A stretch of DNA of 12,939 bases, from assembly GCA_025360685.1 (NCBI GenBank), contig JANYBR010000178.1, positions 1 to 12,939 on the forward strand, written 5' to 3'. Position numbers and translations under genes: made by a program. The notes below the pieces were generated by a model. It was given only the letters and a program-made list of their open reading frames with translations. It was not told the DNA's origin and did no database searches. Source of the stretch: Pseudomonadota bacterium (GTDB lineage Bacteria > Pseudomonadota > Alphaproteobacteria > Micropepsales > Micropepsaceae). Shown here piece by piece: positions 7,595-12,939 of this stretch (position 1 is the stretch's first letter; each line of letters opens with the position of its first letter).

Positions 7595-8887
7595 TCAATG
7601 CTTGCCTTCACCCAACTCCAGCAGCGCGCAAATGCAGTGTTCGGTGTAATCGATTCGCACATAGGGCTGATGCGTCCCGGCAAGGAACGCCCCTGCATAA
7701 TCAGCCACTGTCGGGGAGTAGAGATAGGTGTCGTTGCCGAGTGCAATGCGGCTCTGGCCCGGCTGGATCTGGAGCGAACGGTTTTTGGTCATCTCGCTGT
7801 CGATCCGCTGACGTAGACGTCGCATGAGATCCCGGTCGGGGTGAGCCGTCGCGCTGAGCACGCCAAAGGCTGTCGCCAGTCCTTCGACATCAGCGCAGCT
7901 ATTTTCTGCAGAATCGGAAGGCCTGCCGATGCCGTCGAGATAGGTGCGAGTTTGTTGAGCGATGAAGCGGATGAACCTGGCGTCCGACGTTGCAGCGAGC
8001 CTTTGGGCGGCGGCCTTCATCCCCCACGAATAAAAGAATGCGTCGGGCCTGGCGATGTAAGTCCGCATCAAGTGGTCATCCACTCGCGCTACGATGGCGG
8101 CGGTCGCGCGATCATCCGGAAAGAGACGCAGGTAATATGCCAAAGCCAGCCAGACTTCGCCATTCGACAAGTCATTCTCGTCGATCGATTCCGGAAGGCT
8201 GCGAAAGCCTCCAACGCCGTCATATAAAACGAACAGGCCCTCCAACCATTCGCGACGCAGCGACGCAAATTGGCCGTCGTGGCTGACGCGATAGAATTGT
8301 AGCTCTGTCAGCAGTGAAAGTGCCGTCGCGCCGCCCCAAGCCGTCTCGTAGGAGCGATCATACGAGACGAGACGCCCGTTCCCGTCTGGCCGATAGAGGA
8401 GACCGAGCCGCAAGAGCGTGCCATGAAGCTTATAGCGACCGAAAGGGAGCGCCAGAATCCCGGTAGACTCAAGGGTCTCCTGGCCGGTGGCCTTGCCGAT
8501 CGGCAGCGAATGCTTTGCCAAATTGCGTAACACCGCCGCGAGCGAACGCGCGACGCCAGGGTTGTTGTCGTTGAGAAAATATTGAGAGAGTCCGTAGGCA
8601 GCTGCCGCCTCTCTGGTGATGTAGGCCATCCGCCCGAGACCGACTTCGGTGTCTGGGCGTTTTCCTCCGAGGAGAAAGTCATGCTCGAAGGCAAATTGGC
8701 CCGACGGAAGTTGCGCACCCATCAATTGGTGGGCGGCGCGCCACGCCGGATTGTTTTGGTCTGCGCCGAACGCTGGCGTACCAACGATCAATGCGATAGC
8801 GATGAGCGAGCCAAGGCCCCAGAGTCCTGCGCGCGCGTTTTGCCAGCAGATCATCCAGGTGCGTTGGGAGGTGACGTACCTAGTCAT
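7595..8887 (-). CDS. Exported alpha-helical protein, probable (alpha/alpha)-toroid fold, function unknown
   Basis: A 430-residue protein with a long signal peptide (hydrophobic run about residues 22-40, cleavage near PAFG/ADQ). The mature part is a series of helical hairpins with repeated aromatic- and glycine-containing segments: AAYGLSQYFL, AWGGATALSLLTEL, SNGEVWLALAYYLRL, FFYSWGMKAAAQRLA, CADVEGLATAFGVLSA, VADYAGAFLAG. This spacing resembles (alpha/alpha)6 toroids of sugar-active enzymes (six-hairpin glycosidases, glucuronyl epimerases), so a polysaccharide-modifying role is possible but unproven. I do not recognise a named family. It is the last gene of a three-gene cluster, only 18 bases downstream of the second small PEP-CTERM gene, and so is likely co-transcribed. 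Neither the ATG at 8887 nor the in-frame ATG at 8854 has a good ribosome binding site; translational coupling to the upstream gene is possible. Confidence 0.82.
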   Translation of the reverse strand: MTRYVTSQRTWMICWQNARAGLWGLGSLIAIALIVGTPAFGADQNNPAWRAAHQLMGAQLPSGQFAFEHDFLLGGKRPDTEVGLGRMAYITREAAAAYGLSQYFLNDNNPGVARSLAAVLRNLAKHSLPIGKATGQETLESTGILALPFGRYKLHGTLLRLGLLYRPDGNGRLVSYDRSYETAWGGATALSLLTELQFYRVSHDGQFASLRREWLEGLFVLYDGVGGFRSLPESIDENDLSNGEVWLALAYYLRLFPDDRATAAIVARVDDHLMRTYIARPDAFFYSWGMKAAAQRLAATSDARFIRFIAQQTRTYLDGIGRPSDSAENSCADVEGLATAFGVLSATAHPDRDLMRRLRQRIDSEMTKNRSLQIQPGQSRIALGNDTYLYSPTVADYAGAFLAGTHQPYVRIDYTEHCICALLELGEGKH

Positions 8888-8905
8888 GCGCGAACGAACG
8901 GTTGG

Positions 8906-9094
8906 TCAGCCAGCTTCCGGATACGATTTCCGATATTTTAGCAATCGTGCGACGAGGACCAAGCTGATCCCGCCGATCGCGAATAGGCTCATGCTGCTCG
9001 GCTCGGGAACGGCAAACGCATCAGCCAATGCCGCATCGGTAGAGATCAACATCGAGATCAGCCCGAGACCGAGGATCTTCATGAAATTGTCCAT
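8906..9094 (-). CDS. Mini PEP-CTERM protein, 62 residues
   Basis: The protein begins with a signal peptide (hydrophobic residues 6-18, cleavage probable at ALA/D, after residue 24). It ends with a PEP-CTERM sorting tail: VPEPSSMSL at 29-37, a hydrophobic stretch of about 15 residues, then the basic cluster RLLKYRK and a seven-residue end. Only five residues separate the predicted cleavage site from the PEP motif, so there is essentially no mature domain. PEP-CTERM tails are recognised by exosortases and linked to exopolysaccharide export. Here the product may be a short released peptide or a small two-helix membrane protein. AGGAG lies nine bases before the ATG at 9094. A second in-frame ATG at 9082 is less likely. 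Confidence 0.82.
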   Translation of the reverse strand: MDNFMKILGLGLISMLISTDAALADAFAVPEPSSMSLFAIGGISLVLVARLLKYRKSYPEAG

Positions 9095-9219
9095 CCCATA
9101 CTTCTCCTGTTGATTCGCTGCCGAGCTTCCAGAACCGAGGACACCGCCGAAACGGACCTACGACGCCACCGCTGCAACGCGCATATCGGTCTTTGGTCTC
9201 GCGCCTACAACGAATCCAC

Positions 9220-9236
9220 GGCGCCGATTCGGCGCC
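9220..9236 (-). promoter_or_regulatory. GC hairpin between the two mini PEP-CTERM genes
   Basis: GGCGCC (9220-9225) and GGCGCC (9231-9236) are separated by GATTC. They form a strong six-base stem with a five-base loop, starting four bases after the stop of the upstream PEP-CTERM gene. No T run follows on the minus strand, so it is a poor Rho-independent terminator. It may instead protect the end of an mRNA segment or reduce read-through within the cluster. Confidence 0.4.
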
Positions 9237-9240
9237 AATG

Positions 9241-9408
9241 TCACTTGCGGCGCATGCGCTTCACGGCTGCGATGACAACGATACCGCCCGCCAGGAGCGA
9301 CATCGACATCGGCTCAGGAACATGAAATCCATCGGTACCTGCGAAGGCCGGCGCGCTCACCATGAGCGTTCCAAGCGTGACGGCCGCCAGCGTCAACATA
9401 TTTCTCAT
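9241..9408 (-). CDS. Mini PEP-CTERM protein, 55 residues
   Basis: A very small gene, below common length cut-offs, found by reading the minus strand. The product starts with MRNMLTLAAVTLGTLMVSAP, a signal peptide with probable cleavage at AFA/G (after residue 23). Then come seven residues (GTDGFHV), the motif PEP at 31-33, the block MSMSLLAGG, a hydrophobic run, and the basic end KRMRRK. That is a complete PEP-CTERM tail. GAGGGGA lies five bases before the ATG at 9408, a strong ribosome binding site. It aligns with the downstream 62-residue protein around PEP (PEPMSMSLLA against PEPSSMSLFA), so the two look like tandem paralogues. It is the first gene of the cluster and lies just below an inverted-repeat-rich region. 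Confidence 0.8.
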   Translation of the reverse strand: MRNMLTLAAVTLGTLMVSAPAFAGTDGFHVPEPMSMSLLAGGIVVIAAVKRMRRK

Positions 9409-9473
9409 CCGTATCCCCTCAAGCTAAAGATCCGCCATCATCGACAGCAAAAATCGTACCAATTCACGAAACT

Positions 9474-9532
9474 GTTTGAAATCAGACCGTTCAAACGTTC
9501 AGACGGGCAGCGCTTGTAATAAGCGTTTACAA
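9474..9532. promoter_or_regulatory. Inverted-repeat cluster upstream of the mini PEP-CTERM operon
   Basis: The gene-free stretch 9409-9644 holds several dyads. GTTTGAA (9474-9480) and TTCAAAC (9490-9496) form perfect seven-base arms around nine bases. TTGTAA (9514-9519) and TTACAA (9527-9532) flank seven bases, and overlapping that is CGCTT/AAGCG (9511-9515, 9521-9525). On the minus strand the box GTCTGA also occurs twice, 17 bases apart. A weak promoter-like pair, TTCAAA then TACGAT with a 16-base spacer, overlaps the first dyad. The layout suggests an operator for the cluster starting at 9408. The other end of the stretch, after the oxidoreductase stop, has only a small hairpin (GTGGC/GCCAC, 9611-9624) without a T run. 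Confidence 0.4.
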
Positions 9533-9644
9533 CTTCTGCGCCAGTCGATGAGAAGGAGTCATACTCGGATCGCTATTGCTCCGGGGCTGACCCATGGCTC
9601 CAGCGGCTTCGTGGCACCAGCCACTATCGATGCACGGCGGACAT

Positions 9645-10766
9645 TCAAACATCCTTGTTCGGATTGATCAGGTACTTCTCCCCTGTCGACTTCTTGTTGT
9701 AGGCGGCGATGGCGTCGGTACTGAGGGCTTCCGCGAGCGAGATCGTCTTTGTGTAGTGGCTCGCGAATGTTGTCTTGATCTCGTTCGCAACGCGCTGGCG
9801 CAGCTTTTCGATTTCGACCGGCCCTATCTTCATCAGGAACGGTGTGAGAAGCCAACCGCCCAAACCCCAGGACATGCCGAATGCCCGATTGAGTTCGGTG
9901 GGCCCGGTGTCCAGACCGCCATAGATGTAGACCTGTTTGTAGGTAGTCGAGCCGTAGCGGCTGAAGTCTTTCATCTTACGGACGGCCGCGGCTTCCATGG
10001 CCGTGAGGATTTGTCCCGCGAGCTTGCCTCCGCCTATTGCGTCGAACGCAATCGTCGCGCCGGTGTCCGTCAATGCGGCAACCAGATCTTCCATGAAGGA
10101 CGACTTACTTGAGTCCGCAACATGCACCGCGCCGATTTTGCGAAGAATCGCAGTTTGTTCAGCACTGCGAACGATGTTCACGAGCTGGATGCCGTCCTTC
10201 AGACAAATCTTGTTCAGCATCTGGCCCAGGTTCGACGCGGCAGCGGTGTGGACGAGAGCGGTGTGTCCCTCGCGGCGCATTGTCTCGGTCATTCCAAGAG
10301 CCGTGAGCGGATTGACGAAACACGAGGCGCCTTCCGCCGCAGTGGTGCCCGTGGGCAATCGCAGACAGTCGGAGGCCTTTAGCGTGCGATACTGTGCGTA
10401 CATTGCACCGCCGAGTATCGCGACGGTCTTGCCGAGAAGGTCTTGCGCATTGGCGCCGGCCTTGATGACTTCGCCGGCGCCCTCATTGCCGACGGGCAGT
10501 GACTGGCCGGCACGCGCGGCCATAGCGCGGCGGTAGGCTTCCGGGATCGGAGCAGTGACTCTGATATCGGCGCCTTTGCCGGAGAATTGCGCATTGCGCA
10601 TGTCAGCAGCACCGAACAACAGACCGATGTCGGACGGATTTATCGGTGACGCGTCGACCCGCACCAACACTTCGTCGGGTCCGGGTTCTGTTACCGGAAC
10701 GCGCATCAGCGAGAGTTGAAGTTCGCCCTCATTCGTGGCTAGCGACCGCAGTTGAAGTCCATCCAT
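9645..10766 (-). CDS. Zinc-independent MDR-superfamily oxidoreductase (quinone/enoyl reductase type)
   Basis: A 373-residue medium-chain dehydrogenase/reductase. The N-terminal GroES-like part has PGPDEVLVRVDASPINPSD (28-46) and the NEGAG block (94-98). The NPLTALGM helix (152-159) and the Rossmann turn in HTAAASNLGQML (173-184) are typical of quinone oxidoreductases and 2-enoyl-thioester reductases. The cysteine/histidine zinc ligands of alcohol dehydrogenases are absent. It likely transfers hydride from NAD(P)H to an enoyl, quinone or similar acceptor; the substrate is unknown. The C-terminal part (from about residue 290) is longer than in basic quinone reductases. The open frame continues 72 codons upstream, but AGGAG (10773-10777) lies six bases before the ATG at 10766 and the domain begins there, so that start is used. 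It stands alone on its strand. Confidence 0.9.
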   Translation of the reverse strand: MDGLQLRSLATNEGELQLSLMRVPVTEPGPDEVLVRVDASPINPSDIGLLFGAADMRNAQFSGKGADIRVTAPIPEAYRRAMAARAGQSLPVGNEGAGEVIKAGANAQDLLGKTVAILGGAMYAQYRTLKASDCLRLPTGTTAAEGASCFVNPLTALGMTETMRREGHTALVHTAAASNLGQMLNKICLKDGIQLVNIVRSAEQTAILRKIGAVHVADSSKSSFMEDLVAALTDTGATIAFDAIGGGKLAGQILTAMEAAAVRKMKDFSRYGSTTYKQVYIYGGLDTGPTELNRAFGMSWGLGGWLLTPFLMKIGPVEIEKLRQRVANEIKTTFASHYTKTISLAEALSTDAIAAYNKKSTGEKYLINPNKDV

Positions 10767-11074
10767 ACCCAGCTCCTGTGTCTTTTTCGGGTAGTAGCCT
10801 AGTGCGCTTTCGGGCTCGGTCAAAGCTCTCAAACCAAACGTGCCGGGCGTCAGACCCGCGATCAATTTGGCGAACGCGCGCCGCCAGATCCGCGTCTTTC
10901 CTGGACGCGGTCTGGTGTCCCGCCCGTCAGCTGCTGCAGCTACCCAAAGCGGCTTCAACGAACCGCGGATCGGGATTATCATTCGGTCATAGAGAAGGTC
11001 ATCCAGGACGAGGCGGATGATTACGGCCGTTCTGAGGGCAGTCGCTAACCGCCGCCAAAAAAAGAGGGGAAGTC
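10767..11074. other. 308-base divergent intergenic region
   Basis: No gene is supported between the oxidoreductase start and the small exported protein. The stretch must hold the promoters of both, but no clear -35/-10 pairs stand out. Structures seen: a perfect seven-base hairpin, CCGCGTC (10890-10896) with GACGCGG (10904-10910) around a seven-base loop, and the palindrome AGCTGC-T-GCAGCT (10929-10941). Overlapping frames on both strands run through it, as expected for GC-rich DNA. Confidence 0.6.
10773..10777 (-). promoter_or_regulatory. Ribosome binding site setting the oxidoreductase start
   Basis: AGGAG on the minus strand, six bases before the ATG at 10766. It supports this ATG over the 72-codon longer open frame. 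Confidence 0.6.
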
Positions 11075-11476
11075 ATGAATCTGAAATCGATTGGCTCGAT
11101 CGCGGGCCTCGTGCTTGTTGTTTTCTCATCGACAGCGCAAGCGCAAACCTACTCGGCCCAATGTCCAATCGCCGGGCGCTATTCCGTAAGCGGCACCAAT
11201 CCGAACAGTTCGGCAACCTATCATGGCCAGGCGACAATTACGTCGAACGGCGTGGGCTGCTATGTAAAGTGGGCTCCGCCGAACAACAGCGAGGGATCCG
11301 GCAGCTATGTGAGCGGCGTGCTGACAGTGCACTTCGCGCTGGGAGACTATACCGGCGTTGTGCAGTACACGCACATGGCCAACGGCACTCTCAGCGGAAC
11401 TTGGTGGACGGATACTGCTCCAAACGCCAGGGGCACCGAGACGCTTTACCCGATCTCGCTTGCCGCACCACAATAG
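11075..11476 (+). CDS. Small exported beta-rich protein, function unknown
   Basis: A 133-residue protein with a clean signal peptide (residues 1-23, cleavage at AQA/QTY), so periplasmic or secreted. The mature 110 residues are rich in Gly, Ser, Thr and Tyr and alternate short strands: GRYSVSGTN, YHGQATITSNG, CYVKWAPP, GSYVSGVLTVHFAL, GVVQYTHMANGTLSGTWW. This pattern resembles small beta-barrel proteins sometimes labelled 'fibronectin-binding' in databases, in which GxYxVxG opens the domain and a GTLxGTW strand closes it. C30 and C62 could form a disulfide. AGAGGGGA lies four bases before the ATG. It is divergent from the oxidoreductase and has no operon partner. The family resemblance is from memory and the function is unknown. 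Confidence 0.85.
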   Translation: MNLKSIGSIAGLVLVVFSSTAQAQTYSAQCPIAGRYSVSGTNPNSSATYHGQATITSNGVGCYVKWAPPNNSEGSGSYVSGVLTVHFALGDYTGVVQYTHMANGTLSGTWWTDTAPNARGTETLYPISLAAPQ

Positions 11477-11922
11477 CGGTTCAACAAATTAGAGAAGCAG
11501 AGTCGGGCTGGCCGGCGCCAGAGAGCGCCTGCCAACTCCGCGATCGACGTCGCTGACTTCCTTTCCAGGAACGATCAACCGGAAATCTGCGGAGCTTTGG
11601 TGCCTGAAGTCGCCAGTCTCCGCGCGTATCGAAGCAGACCAATGCAAGCAGTGCCGGCAAGGGGCTCTTGGCGCACCACATTCGGAGTTATTGTCGTGGG
11701 GATGGTTAAACGCTCTTTACGCTCCTGGCTACATTCCACCCGCGCGCTGGATCAAAAATTGGCTGTTCCTCTTCCCGGTAACCAACGTCCGCTTCCGGCC
11801 CCCAGGGAACAATAAAACATAGCTGGATTGCAGTACTCGTCGCGCGCCCAGTTTTGTCGGTTAACAGTTCCGCTTCTGAAATGACCTCCGTTGCTGTCGA
11901 AGCATTAACAAGGTGGCAACGT
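11477..11922 (+). other. 446-base gene-poor region with a start-less open frame
   Basis: Between the small exported protein and the second PAS_5 gene. The plus-strand frame 11493-11822 is open for 109 codons, bounded by TAG on both sides, but has no ATG or GTG; the only TTG leaves 43 codons. Its translation contains a CKQC pair and a tryptophan-rich end (WGWLNALYAPGYIPPARWIK). It could be the remnant of a gene that lost its start, or chance openness. Two weak hairpins, CTGGC/GCCAG and GGCGC/GCGCC, follow the upstream stop without a T run. No clear promoter is seen for the PAS_5 gene. Confidence 0.35.
11910..11916 (+). promoter_or_regulatory. Ribosome binding site setting the second PAS_5 start
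   Basis: AAGGTGG lies six bases before the ATG at 11923. The longer in-frame starts (TTG at 11854, ATG at 11881) have no such site, so the protein most likely begins MPIETDAMDV. Confidence 0.55.
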
Positions 11923-12477
11923 ATGCCAATCGAAACTGATGCCATGGATGTTCGCATTCAAGATCCACTGGAACTGTCCCTTCCGCCTGTGACGCAGGAC
12001 TGGACACTGGGATTTGTGCGCGAAGAACTTAAGCAAGCTCTGGCCTATTGGAAGGCATGTTGCGGGGATCGCAAACGTCCGGAGCGAGCCGATATGAATC
12101 CCGCTGGCATGTCGCAGTTTCTCAAGCATGTGGCGCTCTTCGAGGTACGCCACTTGTCTCCGACGACGCGCGCCTATCGCGTTCGACTGGCGGGCACCAA
12201 CGTTGAGCAAGTGTTTGGCTCTATCAGCGGCCAACGGATCGACCACGTGTTGCCGGCCGCCATTTCCGCCCGGTGGCAGAAGTGCCTCGACACAGTATTC
12301 GAAGAAGATCGCCCATTGCGGCTGACCGGGCGGGCCGGCTTCGAAGACAAGACGTGGCTGGTTGGCGAAGTGCTTCTGGCGCCGCTCGGCGACGAAGCTC
12401 GGCCGATTTCGATGATTTTCGGAGCATTCGTCTGGCAGCAAGACGCAATTCACGTTGCCACCGCCGGTCGAGAATAA
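11923..12477 (+). CDS. PAS_5 family single-domain PAS protein (second copy)
   Basis: A 184-residue cytoplasmic protein without signal or membrane segment. It shows the PAS_5 (PF07310) layout: a helix ending ALAYWKACCGDRKRPERADM, then FLKHVALFEVRHL, YRVRLAGTNVEQ, SGQRIDHVLP and a closing beta-sheet with VGEVLLAPL and SMIFGAFVW. It aligns in order with the protein at 5885-6475 (YW against HW, FLKH against FLRH, RLAG against RLIG), but conservation is low, so the two are old paralogues rather than a recent duplication. A sensory role through ligand or partner binding is likely; the ligand is unknown. It carries no output domain. Confidence 0.83.
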   Translation: MPIETDAMDVRIQDPLELSLPPVTQDWTLGFVREELKQALAYWKACCGDRKRPERADMNPAGMSQFLKHVALFEVRHLSPTTRAYRVRLAGTNVEQVFGSISGQRIDHVLPAAISARWQKCLDTVFEEDRPLRLTGRAGFEDKTWLVGEVLLAPLGDEARPISMIFGAFVWQQDAIHVATAGRE

Positions 12478-12822
12478 ACTCGCAGTCCACAAGGGCCGAC
12501 CTGGGAGGAACGGGAGTCGCAGTTCCGAAGCACAAAAACAAATTGAGTCAGATGGTCAGAACGACCGCCCTCACGCGGGTTCGGCGCGATGGTTCCGATT
12601 GTGCCCAGCTCGAGACGATTTCCATTTGAGCTAGGCGCGCCAGCTTTCGACTACTCAGCAGCGCGAGCGAAGTCTCGGCCAATCCCGGCGACGACATAAG
12701 TCGCTGCCGTTCCAAGCACGGCCTGCAATGAGCGGTACTGTTCGCACGTCGCGATCGTAGCTACGCGGCGGCGCAACAGGTTTGAGAGCGGCCCAGACAA
12801 TCTTGTAAAGTGTTGATCTTGT
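12478..12822. other. 345-base gap between the second PAS_5 gene and tRNA-Glu
   Basis: No firm gene and no clear terminator were seen. A palindrome GGCGCGCC lies at 12634-12641. Directly after the tRNA 3' end the heptamer ATCTTGT occurs twice (12800-12806 and 12816-12822). The minus-strand frame listed separately at 12651-12800 is the only candidate coding stretch. Confidence 0.5.
12651..12800 (-). CDS. Doubtful 49-residue open frame downstream of tRNA-Glu
   Basis: A minus-strand frame starting with TTG at 12800 (or TTG at 12776) and ending with TAG at 12651. The translation has no signal peptide; it is basic at the start (LLRRRVATIATCEQYRSLQ), hydrophobic in the middle (AATYVVAGIG) and ends DFARAAE. 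It begins 22 bases after the tRNA and has no ribosome binding site. Its composition is plausible for a small protein, but chance openness in GC-rich DNA explains it equally well. Confidence 0.15.
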   Translation of the reverse strand: MSGPLSNLLRRRVATIATCEQYRSLQAVLGTAATYVVAGIGRDFARAAE

Positions 12823-12897
12823 TGGCGCCCCCAAGGGGAATCGAACCCCTGTTTCAGCCTTGAGAGGGCCGCGTCCTAACCGCTAGACGATGGGGGC
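12823..12897 (-). tRNA. tRNA-Glu (anticodon CTC)
   Basis: On the minus strand the 5' GCCCCCA (12897-12891) pairs with 3' TGGGGGC (12833-12827), followed by discriminator G and an encoded CCA (12825-12823). The D arm GTCTAGCGGTTAGGAC is normal. The anticodon stem CGGCC/GGCTG encloses the loop CTCTCAA, giving anticodon CTC, which reads GAG (Glu). The T arm is AGGGG-TTCGATT-CCCCT. All four stems form, so it looks functional. No integration site or mobile element adjoins it. Confidence 0.96.
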
Positions 12898-12939
12898 CAG
12901 CGGCAGGTCGCGCTTATAGCGTTGCACCGGCGACAGGGG

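Noticed and set aside
9611..9624. Hairpin GTGGC/GCCAC after the oxidoreductase gene as a terminator
   Set aside because: Stem of only five bases and no T run on the minus strand.
10767..10982. 72-codon N-terminal extension of the oxidoreductase
   Set aside because: The ATG at 10766 has AGGAG at ideal spacing and starts the GroES-like domain; the extension has no recognisable domain.
12800..12897. tRNA-Glu as an attachment site of an integrated element
   Set aside because: No integrase, no second copy of the tRNA end in the window, and no change in gene content beside it.

Overview
The window looks like an ordinary chromosomal stretch of a GC-rich alphaproteobacterium. This is inferred from about 60% GC by eye, two single-domain PAS_5 (PF07310) proteins of a kind expanded in that class, and a tRNA-Glu(CTC) with an encoded CCA end. 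There is no rRNA, transposase, integrase, phage gene or CRISPR array. Thirteen genes are well supported: twelve proteins and one tRNA. Several ends were set by Shine-Dalgarno position rather than by the longest open frame.

Layout. 1-2860 (+): a 924-residue exported protein fusing a YVTN-type beta-propeller to an alkaline-phosphatase-fold phosphoesterase. 2867-3754 (-): an exported cyclophilin-type peptidyl-prolyl isomerase, convergent with the first gene at a 6-base gap. 3830-5041 (+): a DHA1-like MFS exporter divergent from the isomerase, followed 51 bases later by a classical short-chain dehydrogenase (5093-5896, +). 5885-6475 (-): a PAS_5 protein whose stop overlaps that of the dehydrogenase. 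6724-7494 (-): a DUF169 protein. 7595-9408 (-): a three-gene secreted cluster made of two tiny PEP-CTERM proteins (55 and 62 residues) and a 430-residue exported helical protein. 9645-10766 (-): a zinc-independent MDR oxidoreductase. 11075-11476 (+): a small exported beta-rich protein, divergent from it. 11923-12477 (+): a second PAS_5 protein. 12823-12897 (-): tRNA-Glu.

How the genes relate. Most are single or paired household or accessory genes with no shared pathway. The cluster that reads as a unit is 7595-9408. Two near-empty PEP-CTERM proteins, each little more than a signal peptide joined to a sorting tail, lie upstream of a large secreted protein of unknown function. They are preceded by a gene-free stretch dense in inverted repeats. 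The shorter of the two (55 residues) is easily missed by gene callers. This cluster is the best candidate for something undescribed. No exosortase or polysaccharide gene is visible here, so any sorting machinery must be encoded elsewhere.

No convincing intrinsic terminator (GC hairpin followed by a T run) was seen. Promoter calls were made by eye and are weak.
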